Shown here: positions 8,245 to 17,225 of the stretch, in pieces
Numbering within the stretch: position 1 is the first letter of the stretch
Layout: each line of letters opens with the position of its first letter
From: Bacteroidota bacterium
GTDB lineage: Bacteria > Bacteroidota > Bacteroidia > Bacteroidales > P3
Direction of reading: 5' to 3'
DNA: 59,793 nt
Assembly: GCA_017860255.1 (NCBI GenBank)
Contig: JAFNAR010000013.1
Coordinates: 1-59,793 of the forward strand
Position numbers and translations under genes: made by a program
The notes under the pieces: generated by a model
Told to the model about the DNA's origin: nothing
The model's database searches: none
The model's input: only the letters and a program-made list of their open reading frames with translations

Positions 8245-10692
8245 TTAGATAAACAGGTTAACATTCGCTCTTGAAGCTCTATCCATGTAGGTTGCAACAC
8301 CTCCAATTGTTACTTCATCCAAAAGTTCTTCTCTCTTAACTCCCATAACGTCCATTGACATTTGACATGCTATAAATTCAACTCCTTGTTTTAGAGCTTG
8401 ATCTCTTAATGATTCCAAAGACTCAATATTCTTTTTCTTCATAATATATCTCATCATCTTACTTCCTATTCCAAACATATTCATTTTAGAAAGTTTAAGG
8501 TTAAGAGATGATGAAGGTAACATCATTGAAAACATCTTTCCGAATATATCTTTTTCAACCTTTGGTTTATTTGTTTTCTTAATAACATTCAATCCCCAGA
8601 AAGTAAAGAATATTGTTACTTTATCTCCAGTTGCAGCTGCACCATTAGCCAATACCATTGAAGCAAGTGCTTTATCTAAATCATCACTGAAAACAATAAA
8701 TGTTCTTCCCTTTTCTTGACAGGTAGTTACAACTTCGCAAGTTTTAGGGCTTTTTTCAATAATTACTTCATACACTCCTTTATTAACTGTTGAAGAAATT
8801 AGCATATTTCCAGTACTGTCACACCATGCTTGACTGTCTCTTGCAAATCCAGCATCTGTTGAAAGCACTTGAACTCTTTCACCATCTTGAATTTCATCAA
8901 TTGCATTTTTCAATCTAATGATAGGGCCTGGGCATTGTAAGCCACAAGCATCAATTTTAACCATCTTCATTTCAGTTTTTTCAAACTTAGTATCTTCGTG
9001 GTCTTCGTGTTTTTGTTCAATAACTTTTTTATTTATATCGCTAACTGGAGCCATTGCTGTTGAATAAGTTTTATATCCTCCTGAAAGACTCTTTACGTCT
9101 TTAAATCCATTTTGAGTTAAGATTCTATATGCTAAATAACCTCTTAAACCAATTGCACAATAAATGTAGATTGTTTTATCCTTTGGTAACTCATTAATTC
9201 TTTGTCTTAAATCATCAACTGGAATGTTTATTGAACCAGGAATACTTCCCATTGAGTGTTCCATTTGAGTTCTTACATCCAAAAGGATTGATTCATCTTT
9301 ATTAATATCTTTAACATCTCTCCAGTATGCCAATTTTATACTGCCATTTATTACGTTGCTTGCAACATATCCAGCAATTGCAATTGGATCTTTTGCTGAT
9401 GAAAAAGGAGGTGCATAAGCATGTTCAAGTTCCATTAAGTCATAAACTGTTCCTTCTTTCTTAATTAAAAGAGAAATTTGGTCTATTCTTTTATCTACAC
9501 CATCATATCCAACAACTTGTGCTCCAAATATTCTTCCAGTTTTAGGTTCAAATTGAAGTTTAATTGAAAGTGGAAGTGAATCAGGATAGTAACCTGCATG
9601 AGAATTTGAATGAGTTGTTGAACTTAAATATTCAATACCTAATTGTTTTAATTTTTTAGCTGCAAGTCCAGTTGAAGCAACTGTTAAGTCAAATACTTTT
9701 GCAATTGAAGTACCAATAGCACCTTCATATTTTATAGTATTACCCATTACCATATTGTCAGCAACAATTCTTGCTTGACGATTTGCAGGATTAGCTAAAT
9801 AGTTTAGCCATGGTTTTTTAGTTATAGGATGAGGGAATTCAATTGCATCACCAACAGCATAAATATTTTCATCTGATGTTTGCAAGTAATCAGATACCCA
9901 AATACCACAAGTTTCTCCGATCTTCAATCCAGCATCTTTAGCTAATGTATTTTCTGGACGAACACCAATTGAAAGAATAACTAAGTCAGTTTCAATTGCT
10001 CTTCCATTTTCTAAAAATACATTGATATTATATCCTTTTTTCTCAAATCTTTCAACAGATTGTTCCAATTCTAACGAAACACCTTTTTGAAGAAGATGTT
10101 GATGAACAAATGAAGCCATTGAAAAATCAATAGGAGCCATTACTTGATTGCTTTTTTCAACAATAGTAACCTCTGCACCCATTTCATGCAGGTTTTCTGC
10201 CATTTCCAAACCAATAAAACCAGCACCAACTACAACAGCTCTCCTTACATGATTTGTATTAATGTAATTCTTTATTCTGTCTGTATCAGTAACATTTCTC
10301 AATACAAAGATTCCATCATTTTCAACTCCCTTCATATTTGGAACAATTGGAAATGCTCCTGGAGAAAGCAATAATTTATCGTAAGTTTCTTTATATCTGC
10401 TTCCATCAGCTTTTTTAACAACAACTTCTTTCTTTTCTTTATCAACTGATATAACCTCATTTTCAACTCTAACATCTACATTAAATCTACCTCCAAATGA
10501 AGCAGGAGTTTGTAGGAATAATTTATCTCTTTCCTTAATTACATCTCCAATATAGTATGGTAAACCACAATTTGCATAAGAGATATATTTACCTCTTTCA
10601 AAAAGGATAATTTCTGCTTCTTCGCTTATTCTTCTTATTCTGGCTGCTGTTGTTGCTCCTCCAGCTACTCCACCAACAATTAAGTATTTCAT
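8245..10692 (-). CDS. CoA-disulfide reductase / rhodanese / TusA / DsrE fusion
   Basis: An 815-residue four-part protein. Residues 1-450 are a pyridine-nucleotide-disulfide oxidoreductase of the CoADR/Nox type: FAD motif GGVAGGATTAARIRR, single redox cysteine C42 in SYANCGLPYYIGD, NAD motif VVVGAGFIGLEMAENL, and IYAVGDAIE. About 455-545 is a rhodanese domain with catalytic C512 in YIYCAIGLRGY. About 575-640 is a TusA/SirA sulfur carrier with C583 and active C587 in ACGLQCPGP. About 660-815 is a DsrE/DsrF-like domain (FFTFWGLNVI, FIACQMSMDVMG). Such fusions handle persulfides and CoA or protein disulfides. It heads the minus-strand operon down to the MarR gene, with its own promoter at 10752-10783. 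Confidence 0.93.
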   Translation of the reverse strand: MKYLIVGGVAGGATTAARIRRISEEAEIILFERGKYISYANCGLPYYIGDVIKERDKLFLQTPASFGGRFNVDVRVENEVISVDKEKKEVVVKKADGSRYKETYDKLLLSPGAFPIVPNMKGVENDGIFVLRNVTDTDRIKNYINTNHVRRAVVVGAGFIGLEMAENLHEMGAEVTIVEKSNQVMAPIDFSMASFVHQHLLQKGVSLELEQSVERFEKKGYNINVFLENGRAIETDLVILSIGVRPENTLAKDAGLKIGETCGIWVSDYLQTSDENIYAVGDAIEFPHPITKKPWLNYLANPANRQARIVADNMVMGNTIKYEGAIGTSIAKVFDLTVASTGLAAKKLKQLGIEYLSSTTHSNSHAGYYPDSLPLSIKLQFEPKTGRIFGAQVVGYDGVDKRIDQISLLIKKEGTVYDLMELEHAYAPPFSSAKDPIAIAGYVASNVINGSIKLAYWRDVKDINKDESILLDVRTQMEHSMGSIPGSINIPVDDLRQRINELPKDKTIYIYCAIGLRGYLAYRILTQNGFKDVKSLSGGYKTYSTAMAPVSDINKKVIEQKHEDHEDTKFEKTEMKMVKIDACGLQCPGPIIRLKNAIDEIQDGERVQVLSTDAGFARDSQAWCDSTGNMLISSTVNKGVYEVIIEKSPKTCEVVTTCQEKGRTFIVFSDDLDKALASMVLANGAAATGDKVTIFFTFWGLNVIKKTNKPKVEKDIFGKMFSMMLPSSSLNLKLSKMNMFGIGSKMMRYIMKKKNIESLESLRDQALKQGVEFIACQMSMDVMGVKREELLDEVTIGGVATYMDRASRANVNLFI

Positions 10693-10751
10693 ATTTGTAG
10701 TTTTATATTGTTTATTTTATTTCTTGAATTAATATTTTCTATTTAACGACG

Positions 10752-10783
10752 CAAAACTACAACATATTTTCCCTTGGAACAAA
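10752..10783 (-). promoter_or_regulatory. Promoter of the redox/sulfur operon
   Basis: Read on the minus strand: TTTG (10783-10780), 20 nt, then TAGTTTTG (10759-10752), an excellent match to the Bacteroidota promoter pattern. Transcription should start near 10745, giving a leader of about 50 nt. The rest of 10784-10976 is AT-rich and shows nothing else I can support. Confidence 0.75.
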
Positions 10784-10976
10784 TTTTTTAACAAATTTAT
10801 TTTACGAAAGGTTAGAATAAAAGGGTTAATATGTTGATTATTTACATTTTATCTTCAAAGAAAAAAGAAAATAAATTCCAATAAAAATAGAAAATAATTC
10901 CTTTTTTGATGCAAAAATAAGATTTATAAGAAAGAAAAAATAGAATATGAAATTATAAAGATAAAATAATAAGGTT

Positions 10977-11672
10977 TTACTCCATATTTCTAATCCTTAC
11001 CTCAACATGTTCTTCTTTAAGAGCTTGAATTAATTGGTGAATTGGTGTTATTTGCTCAGTTTGTCCATAATGATATGGATAAAGTATTGTGGGTTTTATA
11101 TCTTTTGTTGCATTAGTTGCTTGTTCAATTGTCATTGTGTAGGGTTGATTGACTGAAAGAAAAGCAATGTCAATTTTATTTTCCAAATTTTTCATTTCGT
11201 CAATGTGTTCTGTATCTCCAGAAATGTAAATTACAGTTTCATCTATTGTTAACACATAGCCATTATTTATTATTTTAGGATGAAACTTATCTCTCCCTTT
11301 TGTTGTATTGTAAGCAGGAACAGCAAGAACATGAATATTTTGAGAAAGATCAACCTCTTGATTATTTGCTAATGCAATACCTTCATTTAAAGAATCTATA
11401 ACAAGCTTGTTTGCAATAATTTTCGTAGAAGGTTTTCTTATGATTTGAATTGCTTTGGCATCGAAGTGGTCGTAGTGGTCGTGAGTTACTAAAATAAAAT
11501 CTGCCTTAGGCATAGTTTCAAAATTGCAAAACTCTCCAACAGGGTCAACATATATGAATTGATTTGAATATTCAATCATTAAACTTGCATGCTTAATAAA
11601 TGTAATTTGAATATCCTCTCCCCCTAACTTCTTAGACTTAATAATATCTTTATCAAATCTTTGTGCTTCCAT
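10977..11672 (-). CDS. UlaG-like metallo-beta-lactamase-fold hydrolase
   Basis: The 231-residue protein has the metallo-beta-lactamase fold order: ITFIKHASLMIEYSNQFIYVDP, zinc motif THDHYDHFD (HxHxDH), a central strand VYISGDTEH and a late PYHYGQTEQ histidine. Lack of a signal peptide suggests a cytoplasmic enzyme. This is the 'MBL fold metallo-hydrolase' group related to UlaG (L-ascorbate-6-phosphate lactonase) and the UPF0173 proteins; the true substrate is not predictable. It is the last gene of the M16, T9SS-B, ComB-like, MBL operon, starting 8 nt after the ComB-like gene. Confidence 0.85.
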   Translation of the reverse strand: MEAQRFDKDIIKSKKLGGEDIQITFIKHASLMIEYSNQFIYVDPVGEFCNFETMPKADFILVTHDHYDHFDAKAIQIIRKPSTKIIANKLVIDSLNEGIALANNQEVDLSQNIHVLAVPAYNTTKGRDKFHPKIINNGYVLTIDETVIYISGDTEHIDEMKNLENKIDIAFLSVNQPYTMTIEQATNATKDIKPTILYPYHYGQTEQITPIHQLIQALKEEHVEVRIRNME

Positions 11673-11680
11673 AATTTTAT

Positions 11681-12433
11681 TTATTTCTCTTCTTTTAAAG
11701 CGTCTTTCAATCTATCTCCATAAAGTTTTGGGACAACCTTTGTTGCGTTGAAAGTGAATGTATAGTCAAACACATCATCCATTTTATGTTTTCTTAAGCG
11801 ATGAAAATGTGATGCTTTTTCCATATATCCCATAATATTATCTTTTGCAGCATTCCACAATTCAAGACTGCAATTAGCCGAATCGTTATGATTTATAAAC
11901 TCATTAGATTGAATTAGCTTATCAATTAATGCTCCACAAAAGACAGTGTCTTCAATGCAAAAACAATTCTTCCATCCAGAACATAGAAGCAAAACATTTT
12001 CTTTTTTTGTTAGTATATAGTCACTTAAAGTGGAAATGTTTGAGAAGGCTCCAATAAGAATTTCATTTGGCATACCTTCTTTAGCAATTGTTATTGCCAC
12101 TGTTCCATTAGTTGTTGAATGTACTATGTCTTGATTTTTAATCTTTGGAGTCATAAATTCTAATGCACTATTACCCAAATCAGCAAATTCAAAACTTTCT
12201 TCCAATCTCTCTCCTGCAACCATATATCCTTTATCCTTATAATCTTTTGCCTCTTGAATGGTTTTAACTGGAATCATTGATTTTACACCCCATTCAAAAG
12301 CCGTACAAATGGAAGTTGTTGCTCTTAAAATATCAACAATAACAACTATATAGTTTTCTTTAATTTGTCTGTACTCAAAAAGAGAAGGAGTAAATATTAC
12401 TTCTAATTTTCTATAGCTTTGATTATTTTTCAT
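11681..12433 (-). CDS. 2-phosphosulfolactate phosphatase (ComB) family protein
   Basis: The 250-residue length fits the ComB family, Mg-dependent acid phosphatases. Recognisable pieces are VVIVDILRATTSICTAFEWG near the N-terminus, VAGERLEESFEFADLGNSALEF, the HSTTNGTVAI strand-turn and the central LLCSGWKNCFCIEDTVFCGALID. In methanogens ComB makes sulfolactate for coenzyme M; in Bacteroidota there is no coenzyme M pathway, so the physiological substrate is unknown. Neighbours are a T9SS type B protein 9 nt upstream and an MBL hydrolase 8 nt downstream, which suggests cotranscription rather than a pathway. Confidence 0.85.
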   Translation of the reverse strand: MKNNQSYRKLEVIFTPSLFEYRQIKENYIVVIVDILRATTSICTAFEWGVKSMIPVKTIQEAKDYKDKGYMVAGERLEESFEFADLGNSALEFMTPKIKNQDIVHSTTNGTVAITIAKEGMPNEILIGAFSNISTLSDYILTKKENVLLLCSGWKNCFCIEDTVFCGALIDKLIQSNEFINHNDSANCSLELWNAAKDNIMGYMEKASHFHRLRKHKMDDVFDYTFTFNATKVVPKLYGDRLKDALKEEK

Positions 12434-12442
12434 TGTAATTTT

Positions 12443-14458
12443 TTAGTTAATTAAGTTAACCGTTCCTGCTTTGTTTATTTTCTCTCCTTGAGAATTAATA
12501 AATTCAACCTTATAAACATAGGTGGCAGTTGGGCAGTTTTTTCCCTTAAATGTCCCATCCCATCCTTCATCAGGATCTTTTGTATCAAAAAGAATTTCTC
12601 CATTACGATTAAAAACTCTAAAACGATATGTTCCCAAACGTATAAATGAACAGAAAGGTTTGAATACATTATTTACATTTTCCATAGGAGTAAATGAATT
12701 TGGCACAAAAACCAATGATTCTTTTACAATAGAAGCTGTTGATGAGCGTGATTCTGTTAGAGTTCCATCAGGAGAGGCTCCACTTTCTTTTGCAATTATA
12801 TAATAGGTTATTTTATCGGAAGTTGAAACCATTGAAGATATATTATCCTCATATCTATTTGAGGTTGATTGAACATTATCAAGAGGAAATCCTAATGGAT
12901 TTGTGCCATCAACACGATAAATATCATAACCCTCAACAGCATCCCAACCAATGAAAGGATTCCAAGTTAAAATATTAATATCTGGATTTGAAACATCAAT
13001 TGATATTTTAATAGTTGAAACAGTGTTTGAAGGAGTGTAAAGCAAATCGCATTCATCGGGAACGTGGAGTTTATAGAAGTAGTTTGTCTTATTTAAAGTG
13101 ATTGGTGGTTTATCTGTGAATGAGAATGTATTACTTCCTGTATAAGCTAAGGTCTTTATTAATGTAAAATCAATATTATTTGGAGAACGATATAGATCAT
13201 AACCTCTAACTGGCAATGAAGCATCAACATAAAACTCCAAGTCTACTTTCTCATTCTCCAAATCAACAACACTACTTCTAATATAAGCAAAATCAACCTG
13301 CTTAGGAAGTGGCTGAGAGGTACAAACTTTATTGGAATTTACTTGATGTCCATTATTTAAGGTTGCTTTAATGTAAAAACAATAATTAATTATATTTGGA
13401 TCTGCAATAAAAACAGATGAAACTGTATCTTGATTATAAGTTTGATAAAGATTGAAATCTCCATTATTAAGACTTACATATATTTCATAAAGAATAACAT
13501 TTACTGGATCAGCCAAATACTTAGACCAGCTTAAATTAATTTTTGAACTGCAAGCCTCTCTTGAATAAGAAAGAACAATATTATTATGAGGATTTGTTCT
13601 AAGAGAAGTGTTGTAACATGAATCAAAAGCCATAATTGCAAGAGAGTTTATTTGCTCAACACTACAAGTTAAACAATTATATGTGCTTATCTCTGAACCC
13701 CAGATGGTGTCAATTGCAATACAAGGATTACCCATACATATTATATAACCCCAAGTATCAGGTGAAATTGAAGGAGTCCATTCCAAATTAAGAGATTGAG
13801 ACGAAACATCAACAGAGGATGAAAGCAAAACTGGTTCTAAAGGAATTTCATGGTCTCCAATAATTATTTTTTTAACATTTGAAACAGATGAACACCCATA
13901 AATATTTGGCAATTCAACTCTATAACTTACAGTATCTGAACAACGCAAAAGAAAATTATCGGTATAAATTGTGTCTAAAGTAGTGCCTACCTGTTGCCAT
14001 TGCCCTTCGCTTGCAAACATTCTATAAATTGTATATGATTGTCCATTTGTGCCAACTAATGGCGAAGAAGATGAAGGATGAGGAGAAGTCCATTTGAGCC
14101 TAAAGGAAGAGTTGGTGAGGTTTGTGATTGTTAAATACATAGTGTTGGCATAAGAAACATTGACAGCTCCTGACGATACACTGTATTTTATTTGATTGGC
14201 ATTGGAATTATTAACAATTGAATTATCTGTGTAAATGCTTTGAGATATACTTGTAACTCCATCAATTCTAACGTAAGAATTTGAAGTAGAATTAAAGGAA
14301 GAAATTGTATATTCTGCAAAATTGGGAGAATTAACAGTGTTGTAGTAAATGGTGGTTGAGCCGTCTTCATTTACTTGAGTGCAAAGAATATCAGGCACTT
14401 GCCCAAAAAGAAAGCTTGAACAAGTGAATAATAAAACTATTAACAATATTCTTTTCAT
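12443..14458 (-). CDS. Surface protein with T9SS type B sorting domain
   Basis: The 671-residue protein has a signal peptide (MKRILLIVLLFTCSSFLFGQ). The body is built of fibronectin-III-like beta-sandwiches, seen as repeated 'YDLYRSPNN...', 'YEIYVSLNNGDF', 'YDIYRVDGTNP' and 'INLSWSKY' motifs. The last 90 residues (FVPNSFTPMENVNNVFKPF ... FRVFNRNGEILFDTKDPDEGWDGTFKG ... YVYKVEF) are a gliding-motility-type C-terminal domain, i.e. a type B signal for type IX secretion. It is therefore exported across the outer membrane and probably attached to the surface. It lies in an operon between an M16 protein and ComB-like phosphatase. Confidence 0.9.
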   Translation of the reverse strand: MKRILLIVLLFTCSSFLFGQVPDILCTQVNEDGSTTIYYNTVNSPNFAEYTISSFNSTSNSYVRIDGVTSISQSIYTDNSIVNNSNANQIKYSVSSGAVNVSYANTMYLTITNLTNSSFRLKWTSPHPSSSSPLVGTNGQSYTIYRMFASEGQWQQVGTTLDTIYTDNFLLRCSDTVSYRVELPNIYGCSSVSNVKKIIIGDHEIPLEPVLLSSSVDVSSQSLNLEWTPSISPDTWGYIICMGNPCIAIDTIWGSEISTYNCLTCSVEQINSLAIMAFDSCYNTSLRTNPHNNIVLSYSREACSSKINLSWSKYLADPVNVILYEIYVSLNNGDFNLYQTYNQDTVSSVFIADPNIINYCFYIKATLNNGHQVNSNKVCTSQPLPKQVDFAYIRSSVVDLENEKVDLEFYVDASLPVRGYDLYRSPNNIDFTLIKTLAYTGSNTFSFTDKPPITLNKTNYFYKLHVPDECDLLYTPSNTVSTIKISIDVSNPDINILTWNPFIGWDAVEGYDIYRVDGTNPLGFPLDNVQSTSNRYEDNISSMVSTSDKITYYIIAKESGASPDGTLTESRSSTASIVKESLVFVPNSFTPMENVNNVFKPFCSFIRLGTYRFRVFNRNGEILFDTKDPDEGWDGTFKGKNCPTATYVYKVEFINSQGEKINKAGTVNLIN

Positions 14459-14481
14459 ATACTTACAACTCTAAAACGAAT

Positions 14482-15756
14482 CTATTTAATTATTGTTGCA
14501 TTACCAACCCTTAGTTCAATCATTTGATTAACATTTAGATAATTTTGTGCCAACGTTATAATCTCTTCTTTTGTAATTTGAGCTATAACTCTTAGATATT
14601 TTTCATAGTAATCTTTTTCAAAACCAAATTTCAACAAAGGACGGAAATTATCAGCAAGTTCAAAACTACCATCCAAACTCCTTAAAACATTACCCATCAT
14701 ATAGTTCTTTACCCTATGTAATTCAAAATCATCAACCATATTGTTTCTCAATTTCTCAATCTCAACATAAATCTCATCAATTGCATCCTGACAATTTTCC
14801 TGTTTAACATCAGCTCCAATCAAAAACACTCCAATATCTTTAAACGAGTATAAAATTGAACTAATTCCATAAGTATATCCCTTATCCTCACGAATGTTAG
14901 ACATAAGTCGAGAACCAAAATAACCCCCAAGCAAACAATTTAAAACTAACAAGTTCATATAATCTTCATGCTTAACACTAATTGTTTTAAATCCAATTCT
15001 AATTGAGGCTTGAACAGCAGAAGGAAGATCAACAGTTTTCACTATCTTTTCATTAGCTCCAAACACTAAATTCTTTTCCTTCATATCTCCCCTATCCTTC
15101 CAATCGTTAGCTCCAAAATATCTATTAAGCAAAGAAATCAACCTTTCATCAACATTTCCAGAAAGAATAATGCTACATTTGTTAGAAGAATAAAATGAAT
15201 TGTAGAAATCAACTAAATGTTTTCTTTCTAATAAGTCGAAATCTTCATATGTTCCAATTTTACCAAAAGGATGCTCCTTACCAAAAATCAACTCATAGAA
15301 ATTGTTCTTTGCCAGATGATCAGTTTTTTGCTGATTAATTAAAAACTGTTTTCTGAGACGTTGAAGATATGTATCTAATTCAGTTTGTGAAAATGCAGGA
15401 TCTTTAATAATTTCCTCAAAGCAAGGTATTAAATTATCTTGATGCTTTTTCAAAAAATAGAAACACACACTTGAAGTTTCCTTATCAACAGTCTTTTCAA
15501 TAAAGGCACCATAAAAATCAATTGTATTGGCAATTTCAATGGCAGAATGCTTTGAAGAACCTTCAGAAATAAGAGAATTGGCAGCAACAGAAGAATAGAT
15601 TTGAGATTGATTCATAACTCCCCCATTTTCAAAATAAAACTCCAACCTAACAATATCCATACTGTCATTCTCAAAAGAATAAACTTTTAAGCCATTATCT
15701 AAAACGTATTTTTTAGCCTCTAAGGAAGGAAGAGTAAAGTTAAAATTATTTTTCAT
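14482..15756 (-). CDS. M16 (insulinase-fold) protein lacking the zinc motif
   Basis: I take the start at 15756 (MKNNFNFTLPSLEAKK, 424 residues). An in-frame ATG at 15813 lies upstream of the -7 box at 15789-15796, so it would not be in the transcript. The protein has the two-lobed M16 layout: VLDNGLKVYSFEN, PAFSQTELDTYLQRLRKQ, FGKEHPFGKIGTYEDF, VDFYNSFYSSNKCSIILSGNV, then LLGGYFGSRLMSNIREDKGYTYG. Where active members have HxxEH, this one has SLISEGSSKHS (about 61-71), so it should be catalytically inactive, like the partner subunit in two-subunit bacterial M16 enzymes. No active partner is nearby. It is the first gene of the 15756-10977 operon. Confidence 0.85.
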   Translation of the reverse strand: MKNNFNFTLPSLEAKKYVLDNGLKVYSFENDSMDIVRLEFYFENGGVMNQSQIYSSVAANSLISEGSSKHSAIEIANTIDFYGAFIEKTVDKETSSVCFYFLKKHQDNLIPCFEEIIKDPAFSQTELDTYLQRLRKQFLINQQKTDHLAKNNFYELIFGKEHPFGKIGTYEDFDLLERKHLVDFYNSFYSSNKCSIILSGNVDERLISLLNRYFGANDWKDRGDMKEKNLVFGANEKIVKTVDLPSAVQASIRIGFKTISVKHEDYMNLLVLNCLLGGYFGSRLMSNIREDKGYTYGISSILYSFKDIGVFLIGADVKQENCQDAIDEIYVEIEKLRNNMVDDFELHRVKNYMMGNVLRSLDGSFELADNFRPLLKFGFEKDYYEKYLRVIAQITKEEIITLAQNYLNVNQMIELRVGNATIIK

Positions 15757-15784
15757 ATATAAATCACCATATTCTATTGATAAG

Positions 15785-15841
15785 TATGCAAAAATAAAGA
15801 AAAAACTAATCAATTAACGTTTTAGAGAAAAAAAAGAAAGT
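15785..15841. repeat. 57-bp direct repeat, copy 1 (promoter of the M16 gene)
   Basis: Positions 15785-15841 match 16965-17021 with one difference (C at 15818, A at 16998). Each copy carries CAAAAATA, a -7 element (TATTTTTG) reading on the minus strand, at 15789-15796 and 16969-16976. The copies bracket the 318-residue gene at 15884-16840. Confidence 0.9.
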
Positions 15842-15883
15842 TATATAAGGAAATTATTACAATTGATTGCTTTTATTCAGTTT

Positions 15884-16840
15884 TTAATTATCAAAATAGT
15901 CATATCTTCGTTTTATCTTTTTCTTTCTTCCATTTTGATTAATCTTTTTCAGTTGCCAATTTCCATTTTTATCAAAATCGCTGTAAATTATTGTTTCTTT
16001 GTAGTATTTTTTTTGAAAAGCTTGGAATTTTACTAATCTATTTTTCTTGTCGTGTGTATAATAGAAATATCTTATTCCGTCATTTTCTTTTGGAAACTCT
16101 TTTGTATGAGAATAATAATAAGTAATGGATTTTAACGTGCCATTTAGATTATAGTTATATATTTCCTTCACATAATACTCTTCTCCCTCAAACAATCTCC
16201 ATGTAACCTTTTCTACTATTCTGTGATTTATATACTTATTTTCTATCCTCTCTCCTAAAACATCTTCATCATATCTTTCTTCAATAACACAATCGTTCAA
16301 TTCATCATATTGATACTTTATCGTTTCTATTAAATCTCTTATTTCTATAATTTTGTCATCATTTGAGTAAAAATAAAGTATAGTTGTAGTGTATTTGTCT
16401 TTAGGTAAATCAACAATATTTATGCGTTTAATTAAATTACCCCTTTCGTCATAAAGGTATTCAGTTCTTCTATATTCTTTCCCGTTATCAGCATCACAAA
16501 TACTTGTTTTTATTATTTTGTTATTCTCATAATATTCAAAAATATCTTGTCCATATCCTTGACGTCTTACTTTAAAACCAAATTCATCAAAAGTATAAAT
16601 CACATCTGAGTTATCAAAATTTTCTGCATAAGTATTTTGTATGATAGTTTTGATTTTCCCATTCAATGTATCGTCTTCCCTTTTAAATGTATCGTCTTCA
16701 AATATCGTTTTATCTTTAAATTCACGAAAATTTGTTTTTTCTTTAATACTATCTTTTTTGAGAGTATTATTTTGAGATATTGTTTTTTGCCCATTAACCA
16801 AGAAAAAAAAGAGTAATAAATATAATAATTTTACTTTCAT
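15884..16840 (-). CDS. Exported YD-repeat-like protein
   Basis: The 318-residue protein has a signal peptide (MKVKLLYLLLFFFLVNGQ). The body shows degenerate repeats of about 20-25 residues, each a pair of strands with Y/D-rich turns: YTFDEFGFKVRRQGY, EYLYDERGNLIKRIN, IKYQYDELNDCVIEERY, YNYNLNGTLKSITYY, YTHDKKNRLVKFQ, YSDFDKNGNWQLKK. These resemble YD/RHS-type repeats without the toxin core. It is probably periplasmic or surface-located; the role is unknown. A 57-bp promoter segment is duplicated on both sides (15785 and 16965), suggesting the gene arrived in, or arose with, a local duplication. Confidence 0.7.
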   Translation of the reverse strand: MKVKLLYLLLFFFLVNGQKTISQNNTLKKDSIKEKTNFREFKDKTIFEDDTFKREDDTLNGKIKTIIQNTYAENFDNSDVIYTFDEFGFKVRRQGYGQDIFEYYENNKIIKTSICDADNGKEYRRTEYLYDERGNLIKRINIVDLPKDKYTTTILYFYSNDDKIIEIRDLIETIKYQYDELNDCVIEERYDEDVLGERIENKYINHRIVEKVTWRLFEGEEYYVKEIYNYNLNGTLKSITYYYSHTKEFPKENDGIRYFYYTHDKKNRLVKFQAFQKKYYKETIIYSDFDKNGNWQLKKINQNGRKKKIKRRYDYFDN

Positions 16841-16964
16841 AATTTTACTTTTTGAATTATTTATAGAGTTTCTGTATTAATTAGCATAAATGTAATATTA
16901 TAATTATCTACCACTGAATTACATTTATAATTTTGCTTAAATCTGATCAATTAATAATCAATTA

Positions 16965-17021
16965 TATGCAAAAATAAAGAAAAAACTAATCAATTAAAGT
17001 TTTAGAGAAAAAAAAGAAAGT
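16965..17021. repeat. 57-bp direct repeat, copy 2 (promoter of the YD-repeat gene)
   Basis: This matches 15785-15841 with one mismatch at an offset of exactly 1180 bp. The -7 element at 16969-16976 (minus strand) would start a transcript with a leader of about 120 nt before the ATG at 16840. The remainder of 16841-17225 holds a 21-bp array and the sigma-factor promoter. Confidence 0.9.
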
Positions 17022-17038
17022 CAAAAAAGAAAATAAAC

Positions 17039-17128
17039 GGGACATAATTTAAAAAAACAAGGGATATATTTCAAAATATAAGGGATATATTTGAAAATAT
17101 AAGGGACTTATTTTTAATTATGATTGAC
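17039..17128 (+). repeat. 21-bp-phased repeat array with terminal motif (locus A)
   Basis: Four units start GGGA at 17039, 17061, 17082 and 17103 (spacings 22, 21, 21). The central units are AAGGGATATATTTCAAAATA and its variant with G for C, each with an internal palindrome (TATATTT/AAATATA). The array ends with TATTTTTAATTATGATTGAC, the same terminal motif as at 27343-27362 and 6224-6244 (in the same or opposite sense). Stop codons in the frame aligned with the 27 kb copy show it is not coding. Confidence 0.75.
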
Positions 17129-17174
17129 TTTTTTCGAATCAACTAATTTAAAATTAAAATAATAAAATCCTTTT

Positions 17175-17200
17175 GTAACTTTTTGTAATTTTGGGCGACT
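17175..17200 (+). promoter_or_regulatory. Candidate self-regulated ECF promoter
   Basis: GTAAC at 17175-17179 and GCGACT at 17195-17200 are about 16 nt apart and lie 25-50 nt before the sigma gene. An AAC-containing -35 with a CG-containing -10 is the usual ECF pattern, so the sigma factor may transcribe its own gene. A housekeeping-type -7 (TAATTTTG, 17186-17193) overlaps it. Confidence 0.45.
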
Positions 17201-17225
17201 AATAAACAAAACTACTTTCAAATTT

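Noticed and set aside
15757..15813. Upstream ATG adding 19 residues to the M16 protein
   Set aside because: It lies upstream of the -7 element at 15789-15796, and the extra residues do not belong to the M16 fold.
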